This document shows, piece by piece, positions 33,505 through 42,015 of a stretch of DNA of 64,000 nucleotides. The first letter of the stretch is position 1, and every line of letters begins with the position of its first letter. The position numbers were made by a program, and so were the translations under genes. The notes beneath the pieces were generated by a model that worked only from the letters and a program-made list of their open reading frames with translations, made no database searches and had not been told where the DNA came from. The stretch is taken from the NCBI RefSeq assembly GCF_003730275.1, contig NZ_QTTA01000019.1, forward strand, positions 1 through 64,000, in the 5' to 3' direction. This DNA comes from Brevundimonas halotolerans (GTDB lineage Bacteria > Pseudomonadota > Alphaproteobacteria > Caulobacterales > Caulobacteraceae).

Positions 33505-34599
33505 ATGATGGACCTGATCGAACGCTATCTGAAGGCCGTGGGGGCGCAGCTGCCCGCCGCCGGCCGCGAGGACATTCTGGCGGAGTTGCGCGACCTGCTG
33601 ATGAGCCGGGTCGAGGAGCGGGAGGCCGAGCTGGGCCGGCCGCTGACCGAGGCCGAGGTCGAGGCGGTGCTGCGCGAAGTGGGGCATCCGCTGACGGTGG
33701 CCGCCCGCTATGGCGCCGGACCGCAGCATGTGGTGGGGCCCGAGCTCTACCCCTGGTGGCTGTTCGGGGTGAAGACGGCGCTGACGGTGCTGGTGCTGAT
33801 CACGGCGGTGGGGGCGGTGGCGCGCATCCTGTTCGGCGGGGCCGAGGTGGGGCAGGCGATCGGCCAGGCCTTTGCCGGCCTGTTCTCGAGCGGGCTGACG
33901 GTGGTCGGGCTGGCGACGCTGGCGGGCTTCATCATCGAGCGACAGAAGGACAAGCCGGCCTTCCTGACCGAATGGCGGGCCAAGGATCTGGGCATGTTCG
34001 AGGTCGGGGTGTTCAGCCGCCGCTGGTGGGACTCGCTGCACGAAAAGAGCGGCGGCGGCACGCTGGATGACACCGACCGGGCGCTGGATGAGGCGATGCC
34101 GAAGATGTCGCCGACGGCGGGGGCGCTGGGCAGTGCCACGGGCTGGGGCATCTTCCTGTTGTGGTGGTCGGGCCTGTTGGGGCTGGGCTTCCGGCCCGAG
34201 GATCTGGGCGGCGAGCTGGTGCGCGGCGGGGTCGACTATGGCCTGCTGTTCGCGGAGACGGTGACGCTGCTGTACTGGCCGGTGGTGGTGTTGGCGGCGG
34301 CGCAGGGGGTGTTCCACCTGCTCCGGGCGATGACGGGGGCGCCCGTGCGGCTGACGGCGTTCGGCGATGTCGTGTTCCGGGGCGCGTCCCTGACGCTGCT
34401 GGGCTGGATCTGGCTGTATTCGCCCTTCGCGTCTCTGCTCCGGGTGGACAACATCGCGTCCCTGATCGAGCGCACCGAGACGCTGTTCCGGAGGGGTGAA
34501 GGCGGCGAGACCGTGCTGATCCTGGTCTTTGTTGTGATCCTCGTGAGCGAGGTGTCGGGCCTGCTGATGGCGCTGCGTCGGCTGGCTTTCGGGAAATAG
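33505..34599 (+). CDS. HAAS-domain membrane protein paired with PadR
   Basis: 364 residues from ATG 33505 or 33508 (CTGGAGGGG upstream). Residues 1-75 form a helical HAAS-type domain (MDLIERYLKAVGAQLPAAGR, then LTEAEVEAVLREVGHPLTVA), the domain typically found beside PadR regulators. At least six hydrophobic segments follow (for example LTVLVLITAVGAVARIL, GIFLLWWSGLLGLGF, VLILVFVVILVSEVSGLLMA). Probably a membrane sensor or effector under PadR control. Function not established. Confidence 0.82.
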   Translation: MMDLIERYLKAVGAQLPAAGREDILAELRDLLMSRVEEREAELGRPLTEAEVEAVLREVGHPLTVAARYGAGPQHVVGPELYPWWLFGVKTALTVLVLITAVGAVARILFGGAEVGQAIGQAFAGLFSSGLTVVGLATLAGFIIERQKDKPAFLTEWRAKDLGMFEVGVFSRRWWDSLHEKSGGGTLDDTDRALDEAMPKMSPTAGALGSATGWGIFLLWWSGLLGLGFRPEDLGGELVRGGVDYGLLFAETVTLLYWPVVVLAAAQGVFHLLRAMTGAPVRLTAFGDVVFRGASLTLLGWIWLYSPFASLLRVDNIASLIERTETLFRRGEGGETVLILVFVVILVSEVSGLLMALRRLAFGK

Positions 34600-34639
34600 G
34601 ACGCTTGCCCCCGGCCCCGGTCATCGCCATTCAGGAGAG

Positions 34640-34996
34640 ATGACCGAGGCCCTGAGACTGTTGACCCAGATGAACCCGTGGCTGGCGCTGGCGATTGCCG
34701 GCCTGCTGGAGGTGGGCTGGGCCTCGGGGTTCAAGTTCGTCGGGCCGCAGCGGCCGGGGATCAGCCTGCTGGTTGGGATCGCCATGCTAGCCAGCTTTGG
34801 GTTCCTGTGGCTGGCGACGCAGAAGCTGCCCATCGGCACGGCTTACGGGGTCTGGACCGGCATCGGGGCGGTGGGCGCGGCGACCGTCGGCATTCTGGCC
34901 TATGGCGAGCCGGCGACGGCGATCCGGCTGGTGTGCATCGTCCTGATCGTGGCGGGCATCGTCGGGCTGAAGCTGTTTTCGGGAGCCACCGTATGA
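34640..34996 (+). CDS. sugE: SMR-family transporter, SugE/Gdx (guanidinium exporter) type
   Basis: 118 residues, four membrane helices. AIAGLLEVGWASGFKF holds the essential membrane Glu. KLPIGTAYGVWTGIGAVGAA and VLIVAGIVGLKLFSG closely follow E. coli SugE/Gdx, distinguishing it from EmrE-type multidrug pumps. In bacteria Gdx exports guanidinium by proton antiport. No guanidine riboswitch is apparent in the 40 bases upstream. Overlaps thiD by four bases. Confidence 0.88.
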   Translation: MTEALRLLTQMNPWLALAIAGLLEVGWASGFKFVGPQRPGISLLVGIAMLASFGFLWLATQKLPIGTAYGVWTGIGAVGAATVGILAYGEPATAIRLVCIVLIVAGIVGLKLFSGATV

Positions 34997-35787
34997 CCCG
35001 CGGCAGGGTGCTCATAATCGCCGGGTCTGACTCGGGCGGGGGCGCCGGGCTGCAAGCCGACATCAAGGCGGTGACCATGCTGGGTGGCTTTGCCGCGACG
35101 GCGGTGACGGCCATCACGGTGCAAAACACCCTGGGGGTTCATGGCGTGCATCCCCTGCCGGTCAGCCTGATCCGCGAACAGGCCCGGGCGGTGCTGAACG
35201 ACATCGGCACCGATGTGATCAAGACCGGCATGCTGGGCAGCGTCGAGGTGGTCGAGGCCGTCGCTGACATTCTGGACGGCGCGGGCGTGCCCGTCGTGGT
35301 CGATCCGGTGATGGTGGCCAAGGGCGGGGCGAGCCTGCTGGCCGATGCGGCGATCGACGCGGTGCGCACCCGGATGGTGCCGCGCGCGGCCCTGCTGACC
35401 CCCAATGCGCCCGAGGCCGAGGCCCTGACCGGCATCCCCGTCACCGATCTGGACGGCCAGCGCCGGGCGGGTGAGGCCCTGCTGAAAATGGGGGCGGGGG
35501 CCGTGTTGATGAAGGGCGGCCATGTGCCGGGCGAGCGGGTGCTGGACCTGCTGCTGACCGGACACGGCGAGACGGTGCTGGAGGGCGAGCGGGTCGAGAC
35601 GCGCCACACCCACGGCACGGGCTGCACGCTCGCCAGCGCCTGCGCGGCGGGGCTGGCGCAAGGCCAGACGATGGAGGCGGCGGTGGCCAGCGCCTGGGCC
35701 TATGTGGCCGAGGCGATCCGCCGGGCGCCCGGGCTGGGGCAGGGGCACGGCCCGCTGGACCACGCCTGGCCGGTGCGGGATCGATGA
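34993..35787 (+). CDS. thiD: Hydroxymethylpyrimidine (phosphate) kinase ThiD
   Basis: Thiamin pyrimidine branch, ribokinase fold, 264 residues. IIAGSDSGGGAGLQADIKAV at the N-terminus binds substrate. TGMLGSVEVVEAVADIL, VVVDPVMVAKGG, LMKGGH and the anion-hole motif HGTGCTLASACAAGLAQG with the catalytic Cys/Asp region are present. No other thiamin gene is nearby. Overlaps sugE and the DUF925 gene by four bases. Confidence 0.95.
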   Translation: MTRGRVLIIAGSDSGGGAGLQADIKAVTMLGGFAATAVTAITVQNTLGVHGVHPLPVSLIREQARAVLNDIGTDVIKTGMLGSVEVVEAVADILDGAGVPVVVDPVMVAKGGASLLADAAIDAVRTRMVPRAALLTPNAPEAEALTGIPVTDLDGQRRAGEALLKMGAGAVLMKGGHVPGERVLDLLLTGHGETVLEGERVETRHTHGTGCTLASACAAGLAQGQTMEAAVASAWAYVAEAIRRAPGLGQGHGPLDHAWPVRDR

Positions 35788-36359
35788 CCGACCTTGAGGC
35801 ACGGCTGGAGGCCATCGTCCGGGCCGACCCCGATCTGATGACGGTGCTGGAGGGGGTGCGGGCCGAGGGGGTGAACGACTGGCTGATCTTTTCCGGCGCC
35901 GTTTACCAGAGCGTCTGGAACCACCTGACGGGGCGGCCGCCGGGCCATGGGGTCAAGGATTTCGACGTCGGCTATTTCGATGACGACTACGGCTGGGACG
36001 CCGAGGATGCGGTCATCCGCCGGGTCGCCGCCCGGTTCGAGGAACCGCTGAAAAGCCGCGTCGAGGTGAGGAACCAGCGCCGCGTCTCGGAGTGGTTTCC
36101 GCAGAAGTTCGGTCAGGATTGGCCACCGGTGGCCGAGACCGCCGAGGCGCTCACGCGGTTCGTCGCCCCGGCCTTTGCCGTCGGTGTGCGGCTGGAGGCC
36201 GACGACCGGCTGACGGTGGCGGCGCCCTTCGGCCTCGACGATGTGTTCGCCATGGTCATCCGCCCCAACCCGACCCGGCCGATCGCCGCCGACTGGGACC
36301 GGGTGATCGAGAAGCTTGTGGCCCGCTGGCCGGAACTGAAAGTGGAGCAGGGCGGATGA
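35784..36359 (+). CDS. Nucleotidyltransferase-like protein, DUF925 family
   Basis: 191 residues. [19 protein letters not shown] followed by [13 protein letters not shown] gives the G-S/A...DxD pattern of the minimal nucleotidyltransferase fold; the two Asp would bind metal. A helical C-terminal half includes [20 protein letters not shown]925 proteins are widespread but uncharacterised. Overlaps thiD and the phzF-type gene by four bases each. Confidence 0.85.
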   Translation: MTDLEARLEAIVRADPDLMTVLEGVRAEGVNDWLIFSGAVYQSVWNHLTGRPPGHGVKDFDVGYFDDDYGWDAEDAVIRRVAARFEEPLKSRVEVRNQRRVSEWFPQKFGQDWPPVAETAEALTRFVAPAFAVGVRLEADDRLTVAAPFGLDDVFAMVIRPNPTRPIAADWDRVIEKLVARWPELKVEQGG

Positions 36360-37171
36360 GACAGTGGACGGTGGATGCCTTTGCCGCGCGCCCCTTCATG
36401 GGCAACGGCGCCTGCGTGGTCGAGCCGCAGCTGGCGTGGCGCGACGACGACTGGATGCAGGCGCTGGCGCGCGAGAACAATCTGTCGGAGACGGCCTTCC
36501 TGATCCGCAGCGACCGGCCCGACCGGTTCGGTCTGCGCTGGTTCACCCCGGGGCGCGAGGTCGATCTGTGCGGCCACGCCACCCTGGCCTCGGCCCATGT
36601 GCTGCTGGGCGAGCTGGCGCTGGATGTCGAGGCGGTGACGTTCGATACGGCCTCGGGCCCGCTGATCGTAAAGCGCGGGCCGGGCAAGGACGCCTATGAG
36701 ATGGACTTTCCCGCCGATCCGCCGCGCCGCGCGGGGCCGGTCGCGGGTCTGGCCGAGGCGCTGGGGGTCGAGCCGATCGAGGTCTGGGCCGCCCGCTATC
36801 TGGTCGTGATGCTGAAGGACGCGGCGACGGTGCGAAACCTGACCCCCGACATTGCGGCGCTGAATACCCTGGTCAGCCCGGCCGGGGAACCCGGCGAGGT
36901 GATCGTCTGCGCCCCCGCCGATGACGGCGACCCTTACGACGTGGTCGACCGGTTCTTCGCCCCCGGCTGTGGCGTGCCCGAAGACCCGGCCACCGGCTCG
37001 GCCCACTGCATCCTGGCCCCCCTCTGGACCGACCGGCTGGGCCGCGCACGCGTGGACTTCTTCCAGGCCTTCCCGACGCGGGGAGGAGATATCACCACCG
37101 AGATGCGGGGGGATCGCGTGATCCTGACCGGGCAGGCCGTGACGACGGTGGAGAGCCGGTTGAGGGTGTAG
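36356..37171 (+). CDS. PhzF-family isomerase
   Basis: 271 residues with the two-domain diaminopimelate-epimerase-like fold. The catalytic Glu is in [11 protein letters not shown], the substrate region in [19 protein letters not shown], and the family signature [11 protein letters not shown] is in the C-terminal domain. PhzF-like proteins are isomerases or epimerases of cyclic dienes or amino acids; no phenazine genes are present, so the substrate is open. Last gene of the sugE-thiD-DUF925-phzF block. Confidence 0.9.
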   Translation: MRQWTVDAFAARPFMGNGACVVEPQLAWRDDDWMQALARENNLSETAFLIRSDRPDRFGLRWFTPGREVDLCGHATLASAHVLLGELALDVEAVTFDTASGPLIVKRGPGKDAYEMDFPADPPRRAGPVAGLAEALGVEPIEVWAARYLVVMLKDAATVRNLTPDIAALNTLVSPAGEPGEVIVCAPADDGDPYDVVDRFFAPGCGVPEDPATGSAHCILAPLWTDRLGRARVDFFQAFPTRGGDITTEMRGDRVILTGQAVTTVESRLRV

Positions 37172-37294
37172 GGACGAGCACCCTGAAACCCTTTTTCGGC
37201 GAGCGGCGTTTGACCTCGGCGTGTAACTTGACCGTGGGGGCATCGTGGAGCGAACCGGGGTGGAAATAGCAATCACAGATGTGGGCGTCGCCGC

Positions 37295-38665
37295 TTGACC
37301 GCGCCCGGGCCCGATGATGCGAGTCTGGCGCTGCTGGCCGAGGAATCGCCGGCCATGCTGTGGCGTGGGGACACGACCGGACGGTGTGTGTTCCTGAGCC
37401 GGGCCATGCGGGAGTTCTGGGGGCTGGGGCCAGACGACTGCGGGCGGTTCGACTGGTCCTCCAGCCTGCTGGCCGAGGATCAGGGTGCGGTCTTTGGACC
37501 GTTCAGTGAGGGCATGTCCGGCCAGCACGCCTTTGTCTGCGAGGGGCGCTATCGGCGGGCGGACGGCGAGGTGCGGGTGCTGCAGACGCGGGCCCGGCCC
37601 TACCACGCCCCGGATGGCAGCTTTGCCGGCATGATCGGGGTCAATGAGGACATCACGGAACTTAGGGCGGCCGATGACGAGCTGTCGAACCGCAATCGGG
37701 AGCTGAGGGACAGTCTGGCGCGGCTGCGATCGACGGCCGACCGGTTCGCCCTGGCCACCAATATCTCGGGTCTGGCCATGTCCGAGCATGACGAGGCGCT
37801 GAAATACGTCTGGGGGCACAATGTGCCGGAGGCCTGTCTGGGCCAGACCCCGGCGGAATTCATCGGGCCCGAGGTCGGGGAGCCGCTTGAAAAGATCCTC
37901 CGCCGGACGCTGGAGACCGGGCAGACCCAGAGCGAGGAAATCTCGTTCCTGACCGGCGAGCAGAGACTCTGGTACGACGTACAGGCGTCGCCATCGACCC
38001 TGCCGGACGGGCGGCGCGGTGTGGTCGCCAGTGCGCTCGATGTCACCACCCGAAAGCTGAACGAGACCAAGCTGGAGGTGCTGGCGCAGGAACTGAGCCA
38101 TCGCGTCAAGAACGTGTTCGCCGTCGTACAGGCCATCGTTCGCCAGTCCGCAAGCGCGACGGACGTGCCCGCGGCCTTCGTCGCGGCGGTGGAGGCCCGG
38201 CTGGTCGCGCTTTCGGCAGCCCAGGATGCCTTGATGAGCATGTCGGACGACCGGTTCTCGCTGCGCGACCTGCTGGCGCGGCAGCTGTCGCATCTGGAGC
38301 GGGTGGAGATGGAGGGCCCCGAGGTGCTGCTGCCCGGCAAGATTGCCCCCTATCTGTCGCTGGCCGTGCACGAGCTGGGCACCAATGCCCTCAAATACGG
38401 CAGCCTGAGTGTGCCGGAGGGCCGGGTCGCGGTCCGCTGGATCCAGTCCGACCCGGATCACGTGCGCCTGTCCTGGCAGGAACAGGGTGGGCCGGTGGTT
38501 AAGCCGTGTCCGACCGGGGGCAAGGCGCGGGGCGGGGGCTTTGGGTCGATGCTGCTGACGCGGGTGTTCGAGGGGGCGACCGGGGGCGAGGTCGACCTCC
38601 AATTCGCCGAGGACGGCCTGCACTGGACCGCGACCATCCCCACAGGGGTCGAGCTGCGTCTGTAG
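37295..38665 (+). CDS. PAS-domain sensor histidine kinase, HWE/HisKA_2 type
   Basis: Cytosolic kinase, 456 residues from TTG 37295 (the first ATG, 37355, would cut the first PAS domain). Two PAS domains (about 10-125 and 150-255, the first ending VNEDITELRAAD). The phosphoacceptor region is ELSHRVKNVFAVVQAIVRQS, and the ATPase domain has AVHELGTNALKYGSLS and GGFGSMLLTRVFEG. The RVKN context and missing classical F box mark the HWE family, common in alphaproteobacteria in light and general stress signalling. No LOV-type NCRFLQ motif. No cognate regulator adjacent. Confidence 0.9.
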   Translation: MTAPGPDDASLALLAEESPAMLWRGDTTGRCVFLSRAMREFWGLGPDDCGRFDWSSSLLAEDQGAVFGPFSEGMSGQHAFVCEGRYRRADGEVRVLQTRARPYHAPDGSFAGMIGVNEDITELRAADDELSNRNRELRDSLARLRSTADRFALATNISGLAMSEHDEALKYVWGHNVPEACLGQTPAEFIGPEVGEPLEKILRRTLETGQTQSEEISFLTGEQRLWYDVQASPSTLPDGRRGVVASALDVTTRKLNETKLEVLAQELSHRVKNVFAVVQAIVRQSASATDVPAAFVAAVEARLVALSAAQDALMSMSDDRFSLRDLLARQLSHLERVEMEGPEVLLPGKIAPYLSLAVHELGTNALKYGSLSVPEGRVAVRWIQSDPDHVRLSWQEQGGPVVKPCPTGGKARGGGFGSMLLTRVFEGATGGEVDLQFAEDGLHWTATIPTGVELRL

Positions 38666-38778
38666 GAGGGACCGGGCGCGGCCGGTTGCCGCACGACAGG
38701 CCTTTTTCGCATCCGGCCCTCGCCGGGAGGCGTCCCTGATGGCGATCGCATCGAGGCGATTGCAACAGGATACTCCTC

Positions 38779-39348
38779 ATGAAGCTCTCCGCTCTTGCCG
38801 GCGCCGTTTCCGCTGCCGCCCTGCTCGCCGCCGCGCCGGCCGCCCTTGCCGATCACCAGCCCGGCGTGACGTCTCCGGCGATCGCCGTCGCCGTGGACCC
38901 GAGCGGGACGATCGTCGAGGCCGCCGTGGCCTCGCCCGACCACACCATCCTGGTCGCGGCCGTGACCGCTGCCGGTCTGGTCGAGACCCTGTCGGGTGAA
39001 GGCCCCTTCACCGTGTTCGCGCCGACCGATGCCGCCTTCGCCGCTCTGTCCGACGGTGTGGTCGAGGCTCTGGTCCAGCCCGAGAACAAGGCCGTCCTGA
39101 CCAAGGTTCTGACCTATCATGTGGTGGCCGGCCGGGTGACGGCTGCGGATGTCATCGGCCTGATCGAGGCCGGCGGCGGTTCGGCGGCCATCGAAACCCT
39201 GTCGGGCGACACCCTGACCGCATCGCTGCGCGACGGCTCGGTCATCCTGACCGATGAGAACGGCGGCGTCGCCACCGTGACCCAGGCCGACATTATCCAG
39301 TCGAACGGCGTCATCCACGTCACCGACGCGGTGTCCGTGCCGCAATAG
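38779..39348 (+). CDS. Secreted fasciclin (FAS1) domain protein
   Basis: 189 residues. Signal peptide to about residue 24 (PAALADH). A single FAS1 domain has GPFTVFAPTDAAFAALSDG and LTYHVVAGRVTAADVIGL, ending with SNGVIHVTDAVSVPQ. FAS1 domains mediate adhesion; bacterial single-domain forms are periplasmic or secreted. Followed by a perfect 8-bp hairpin. Confidence 0.93.
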   Translation: MKLSALAGAVSAAALLAAAPAALADHQPGVTSPAIAVAVDPSGTIVEAAVASPDHTILVAAVTAAGLVETLSGEGPFTVFAPTDAAFAALSDGVVEALVQPENKAVLTKVLTYHVVAGRVTAADVIGLIEAGGGSAAIETLSGDTLTASLRDGSVILTDENGGVATVTQADIIQSNGVIHVTDAVSVPQ

Positions 39349-39361
39349 GTCCGTCGACTCC

Positions 39362-39387
39362 CGGGCCACGGATATTTCTGTGGCCCG
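39362..39387 (+). terminator. Hairpin after the fasciclin gene
   Basis: CGGGCCAC-GGATATTTCT-GTGGCCCG forms a perfect 8-bp stem 14 bases after the stop. No run of T follows, so it may be a weak or factor-assisted terminator. Confidence 0.5.
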
Positions 39388-39450
39388 TGGGCCGCTTTCG
39401 TGCGCTTTCAAGCGGTCGCGGTGTGTCCGCGATCAAAAGGAACTCCCGCC

Positions 39451-40098
39451 ATGATGAAAGCCCTTGTCGGATTTGCCGCCGCCCTGTCGACGGCCGCCTG
39501 CTCCACCGTCGGCATACGGTCCGGAACAGAAGAGCCCGCCTTTGAGCAGATTGCCCGGGTCGGCGATCTGGAAATCCGTCGCTATGACGACCGTATCGCC
39601 GCCCAGACCGTTGTCTCGGGCGACAGTGGCGAGGCTCGCAATGCGGGGTTCCAGAAGCTGGCCGGTTATATTTTCGGCGGCAATTCGGAGCGGATGTCCA
39701 TTTCCATGACCGCGCCCGTCGCCCAGTCGGACGCCCGGGGCGGGGAGTCGCAGACCATCGCGATGACGGCGCCCGTGGCCCAGGCGCCCTCGGGCACGGA
39801 CCGCTGGACGGTGCAGTTCTTCATGCCGGCGGCCTATACGATGGACGAGCTGCCCATTCCCCGCGACCCCGCCGTCGAGCTGGTGGTCGTTCCGGCCGAA
39901 ACCTATGCCGTTCTGAAGTTCAGCGGGGTCGGTTCCGTGAGCGCCGTCGAGGCCCGCAAGGCCGAGCTGCTGACCGTTCTGGCCGGCAGTGGCTGGAGCC
40001 CGCGCGGCGAGCCGGTGGTCTGGTTCTATGACCCGCCCTGGACGCTCCCGGGACTGCGCCGCAACGAGGTCGCCGTCCGAGTCGAGCGCGCCGACTGA
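39451..40098 (+). CDS. SOUL heme-binding family lipoprotein
   Basis: 215 residues from ATG 39451 with AAAAGGA upstream. The lipobox is LSTAAC at about residue 17. The SOUL domain has FEQIARVGDLEIRRYDDRI at its start, and two SMTAPV-type motifs (MSISMTAPVAQ, IAMTAPVAQ) that characterise the family. It ends with EVAVRVERAD. Heme binding is inferred from the family; bacterial roles are unclear. Confidence 0.9.
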   Translation: MMKALVGFAAALSTAACSTVGIRSGTEEPAFEQIARVGDLEIRRYDDRIAAQTVVSGDSGEARNAGFQKLAGYIFGGNSERMSISMTAPVAQSDARGGESQTIAMTAPVAQAPSGTDRWTVQFFMPAAYTMDELPIPRDPAVELVVVPAETYAVLKFSGVGSVSAVEARKAELLTVLAGSGWSPRGEPVVWFYDPPWTLPGLRRNEVAVRVERAD

Positions 40099-40135
40099 GG
40101 CCCTTCGGGTCGCGCGCCCATTTACCCAAGAAGAA

Positions 40136-40208
40136 GGGGCGCGACCTTCTCAGATCGCGCCCCCTATCTCGTCAAAAGAAGAGGCGCGATCCTTGCGGAT
40201 CGCGCCTC
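40136..40208. terminator. Two tandem GC-rich hairpins, bidirectional terminator region
   Basis: Hairpin 1 (40136-40164): GGGGCGCGA / TCGCGCCCC. Hairpin 2 (40181-40208): GAGGCGCGATCC-TTGC-GGATCGCGCCTC, a perfect 12-bp stem. Each is preceded on the plus strand by an A-rich stretch, so on the minus strand each is followed by CTTCTTTT or TTCTTCTT. They fit termination of the minus-strand gene at 40279-40707 and probably also of the SOUL gene. Confidence 0.75.
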
Positions 40209-40278
40209 GGGGGCAGGCCCCTGCGAGGGGAGGGGTGGGGGCCTGCGGAGGCGGGCCTTTGGGGCGCCGCCTTATGGC

Positions 40279-40707
40279 CTAGCGGTAGCCACGGCCCCGG
40301 CGATCGTCGCGGTCGCGACGCTCGTAGCGGATGCGGGCTTCGAGGATATCGAAACGACGATCCAGGTCCTGGCGTTCCCAGCGGCTGAGGCCGTTGCGGC
40401 GATAGTGCGCCTCAAGCCGGGCCAGCTGGTTGAACTCGTAGCGCAGGCCCCGGGCCTCGCGGCGGGTCAACTGGCCGTTACGGACGCCCTGGTCGATGCG
40501 GCGGTCCAGCTGACGCTGGCGCTGGTTGATCGACACCCAGTTGCGGTCATAGCGGTCATAGCGGTCATAGCGGTCATAGCCGTAGCCGGGGGCGTAGGCC
40601 GGGGCCCGCGTGGTGCCGATGCTGATGCTGAAGCTCTGGGCCGCGGCCGGCAGGGCGACCGAGGTGGCGGCCAGGGCGAGGGCGGGGATGAGCAGCTTCT
40701 TGATCAT
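40279..40707 (-). CDS. Small secreted Arg/Tyr-rich protein
   Basis: 142 residues. Signal peptide ending AAAQS at about residue 24. A Tyr/Asp/Arg repeat (YDR x4, coded by a 9-base tandem repeat) follows, then a helical charged domain with LDRRIDQGVRNGQLTRREAR and LEARIRYERRDRDD. Similar small exported helical proteins occur beside envelope two-component systems; no family name is certain. Divergent from the FeuN-like gene, with a GTTCAG-type box upstream. Confidence 0.75.
   Translation of the reverse strand: MIKKLLIPALALAATSVALPAAAQSFSISIGTTRAPAYAPGYGYDRYDRYDRYDRNWVSINQRQRQLDRRIDQGVRNGQLTRREARGLRYEFNQLARLEAHYRRNGLSRWERQDLDRRFDILEARIRYERRDRDDRRGRGYR
40544..40579. repeat. Four tandem 9-base units inside the secreted-protein gene
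   Basis: CGGTCATAG repeated four times without change, coding Tyr-Asp-Arg on the minus strand. Identity at silent positions indicates recent slippage, so copy number may vary between strains. Confidence 0.85.
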
Positions 40708-40772
40708 GGTCGTATCCTTTCAACGGTCGTCGTCCGGGGAGGCGACGTTGACCGCAGAAAAGCAGGTCGCGG

Positions 40773-40789
40773 CTGAGCCTAAACTGAAC
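40773..40789 (-). promoter_or_regulatory. GTTCAG-N5-GCTCAG direct repeat (response-regulator box)
   Basis: On the minus strand GTTCAG and GCTCAG are spaced 11 bases start to start, one helical turn, the pattern bound by OmpR/PhoP-family dimers. Lies about 70 bases upstream of the minus-strand secreted-protein gene. Pairs with the box at 40918-40935, which faces the other way. Confidence 0.5.
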
Positions 40790-40917
40790 AGGCCGCTTCA
40801 GGTTCGGTTCATCGGCATGAATTCGTCTCCATGACCGTCGCGTCTCGCGCGCGGGGGGATATGGGACAGGTTTCGCGCGAGGCGGCTGTCGCGACGGTGA
40901 AATAAGTCTAGACTGAT

Positions 40918-40935
40918 CGTTCAGCCTCCGTTCAG
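40918..40935 (+). promoter_or_regulatory. CGTTCAG-N4-CGTTCAG direct repeat (response-regulator box)
   Basis: Two perfect CGTTCAG copies, 11 bases start to start, ending 24 bases upstream of the ATG at 40960. Spacing and sequence fit a PhoP/FeuP-like binding site. It suggests autoregulation of the downstream periplasmic protein / regulator / kinase operon. Confidence 0.55.
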
Positions 40936-40959
40936 AGCCAGGCGCCTAAAGCCGCTGTC

Positions 40960-41325
40960 ATGACCCGCACCCTGAAACATCACCTGACGACCTGCGCCGC
41001 CACCGGCCTCATGCTGGGGGTGATGGCGTTCGGCGGTTCGGCCTTGGCCGCGCCCGTCACCACCCCGGCGGACGATCCGGCCTGGATGCTTCAGGATCAG
41101 GATCCGCGAGGCCGTCAGGACCCGCGCGGTCGCGACCGCCGGGACGATCCGCGTGAACAATCCTCGCGCCGCGTCAGCGAAGCCGAGGCCCAGCGCATCG
41201 CCCAGGCCCGTGCAGGCGGGGCGCGCTATGTCGGCTATATGGGTATGCGCGGCGGCCAGCATGTGTTCCGGTTCGAACAACGCGACGGCCGGGTCATCGA
41301 TATCGGCGTCGACGCCGAGAGATAA
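40960..41325 (+). CDS. Periplasmic PepSY-like small protein, FeuN-like
   Basis: 121 residues. Signal peptide to about residue 31 (GSALAAP). An Arg/Asp/Pro-rich linker leads to a short C-terminal domain, SEAEAQRIAQARAGGARYVG then MRGGQHVFRFEQRDGRVIDI, which resembles half of a PepSY fold. In rhizobia a small periplasmic protein, FeuN, sits before feuP-feuQ and inhibits the kinase; the same position and kind of protein are seen here. Nine bases before the response regulator gene. Confidence 0.75.
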   Translation: MTRTLKHHLTTCAATGLMLGVMAFGGSALAAPVTTPADDPAWMLQDQDPRGRQDPRGRDRRDDPREQSSRRVSEAEAQRIAQARAGGARYVGYMGMRGGQHVFRFEQRDGRVIDIGVDAER

Positions 41326-41334
41326 GGGGCTTTC

Positions 41335-42015
41335 ATGCGTGTACTGCTTGTCGAGGATGACGCCGATCTGTCGCGCCAGCTGAAGGCGGCGTTGGGCGAT
41401 GCCGGTTATGCGGTTGACCACGCGCCCGACGGTGAGGAGGCGCATTTTCTGGGCGATACCGAACCCTATGATGTGATCGTGCTGGACCTGGGTCTGCCCA
41501 AGATCGACGGCGTGTCGGTGCTGGAGCGCTGGCGCCGCGAGGGCAAGACCACGCCGGTGCTGATCCTGACGGCGCGCGGGGCCTGGTCCGACAAGGTGGC
41601 CGGGTTCGACGCGGGCGCCGACGACTATCTGACCAAGCCGTTCCACACCGAAGAACTGCTGGCGCGCCTGCGGGCCCTGCTGCGGCGTTCGGCGGGGATC
41701 GCTTCGGCGACCCTGTCGTGCGGGGGGCTGCGGCTGGATCCGCGCGCGGCGCGGGCCAATGTGAACGGCGAACCGCTGCGCCTGACCAGTCTGGAATACC
41801 GTCTGCTGCACTATCTGATGATGCATCAGGGCCGGGTGATCAGCCGCACCGAACTGGTTGAGCATCTGTACGATCAGGACTTTGACCGCGATTCCAACAC
41901 CATCGAGGTGTTCGTCGGGCGGCTGAGGAAGAAGATCGGCGCCGACCGGATCGAGACGGTGCGGGGTCTGGGCTATCGGCTGACGGCCCTGCCGGGCGAG
42001 TCCGAGGCCGCGTGA
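41335..42015 (+). CDS. OmpR/PhoP-family response regulator, FeuP-like
   Basis: 226 residues. Receiver domain with acidic pocket EDD, phosphoacceptor Asp51 (VIVLDLGLPKIDG), TARGAWSDKVAGFDAGADDY and the Lys in LTKPFH. C-terminal winged helix with RLTSLEYRLLHYLMMHQGRV and IEVFVGRLRKKIG. Placement before the kinase and the ccm genes matches FeuP of rhizobia and Brucella. Stop overlaps the kinase start by four bases. Confidence 0.92.
   Translation: MRVLLVEDDADLSRQLKAALGDAGYAVDHAPDGEEAHFLGDTEPYDVIVLDLGLPKIDGVSVLERWRREGKTTPVLILTARGAWSDKVAGFDAGADDYLTKPFHTEELLARLRALLRRSAGIASATLSCGGLRLDPRAARANVNGEPLRLTSLEYRLLHYLMMHQGRVISRTELVEHLYDQDFDRDSNTIEVFVGRLRKKIGADRIETVRGLGYRLTALPGESEAA

Noticed and set aside
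34600-34639. Guanidine riboswitch before sugE
   Set aside because: Only 40 bases separate the genes and no ykkC-like conserved motif is visible.
37172-37294. EcfG-type general-stress promoter before the HWE kinase
   Set aside because: GGAAA-like bases occur, but no matching CGTT element at about 16-17 bases.
36113-38623. 836-codon minus-strand frame opposite phzF-type and kinase genes
   Set aside because: Covers three supported plus-strand genes and has no recognisable domain.
40544-40579. Possible CRISPR-like repeat
   Set aside because: Nine-base units without spacers, in frame inside a gene and coding Tyr-Asp-Arg.
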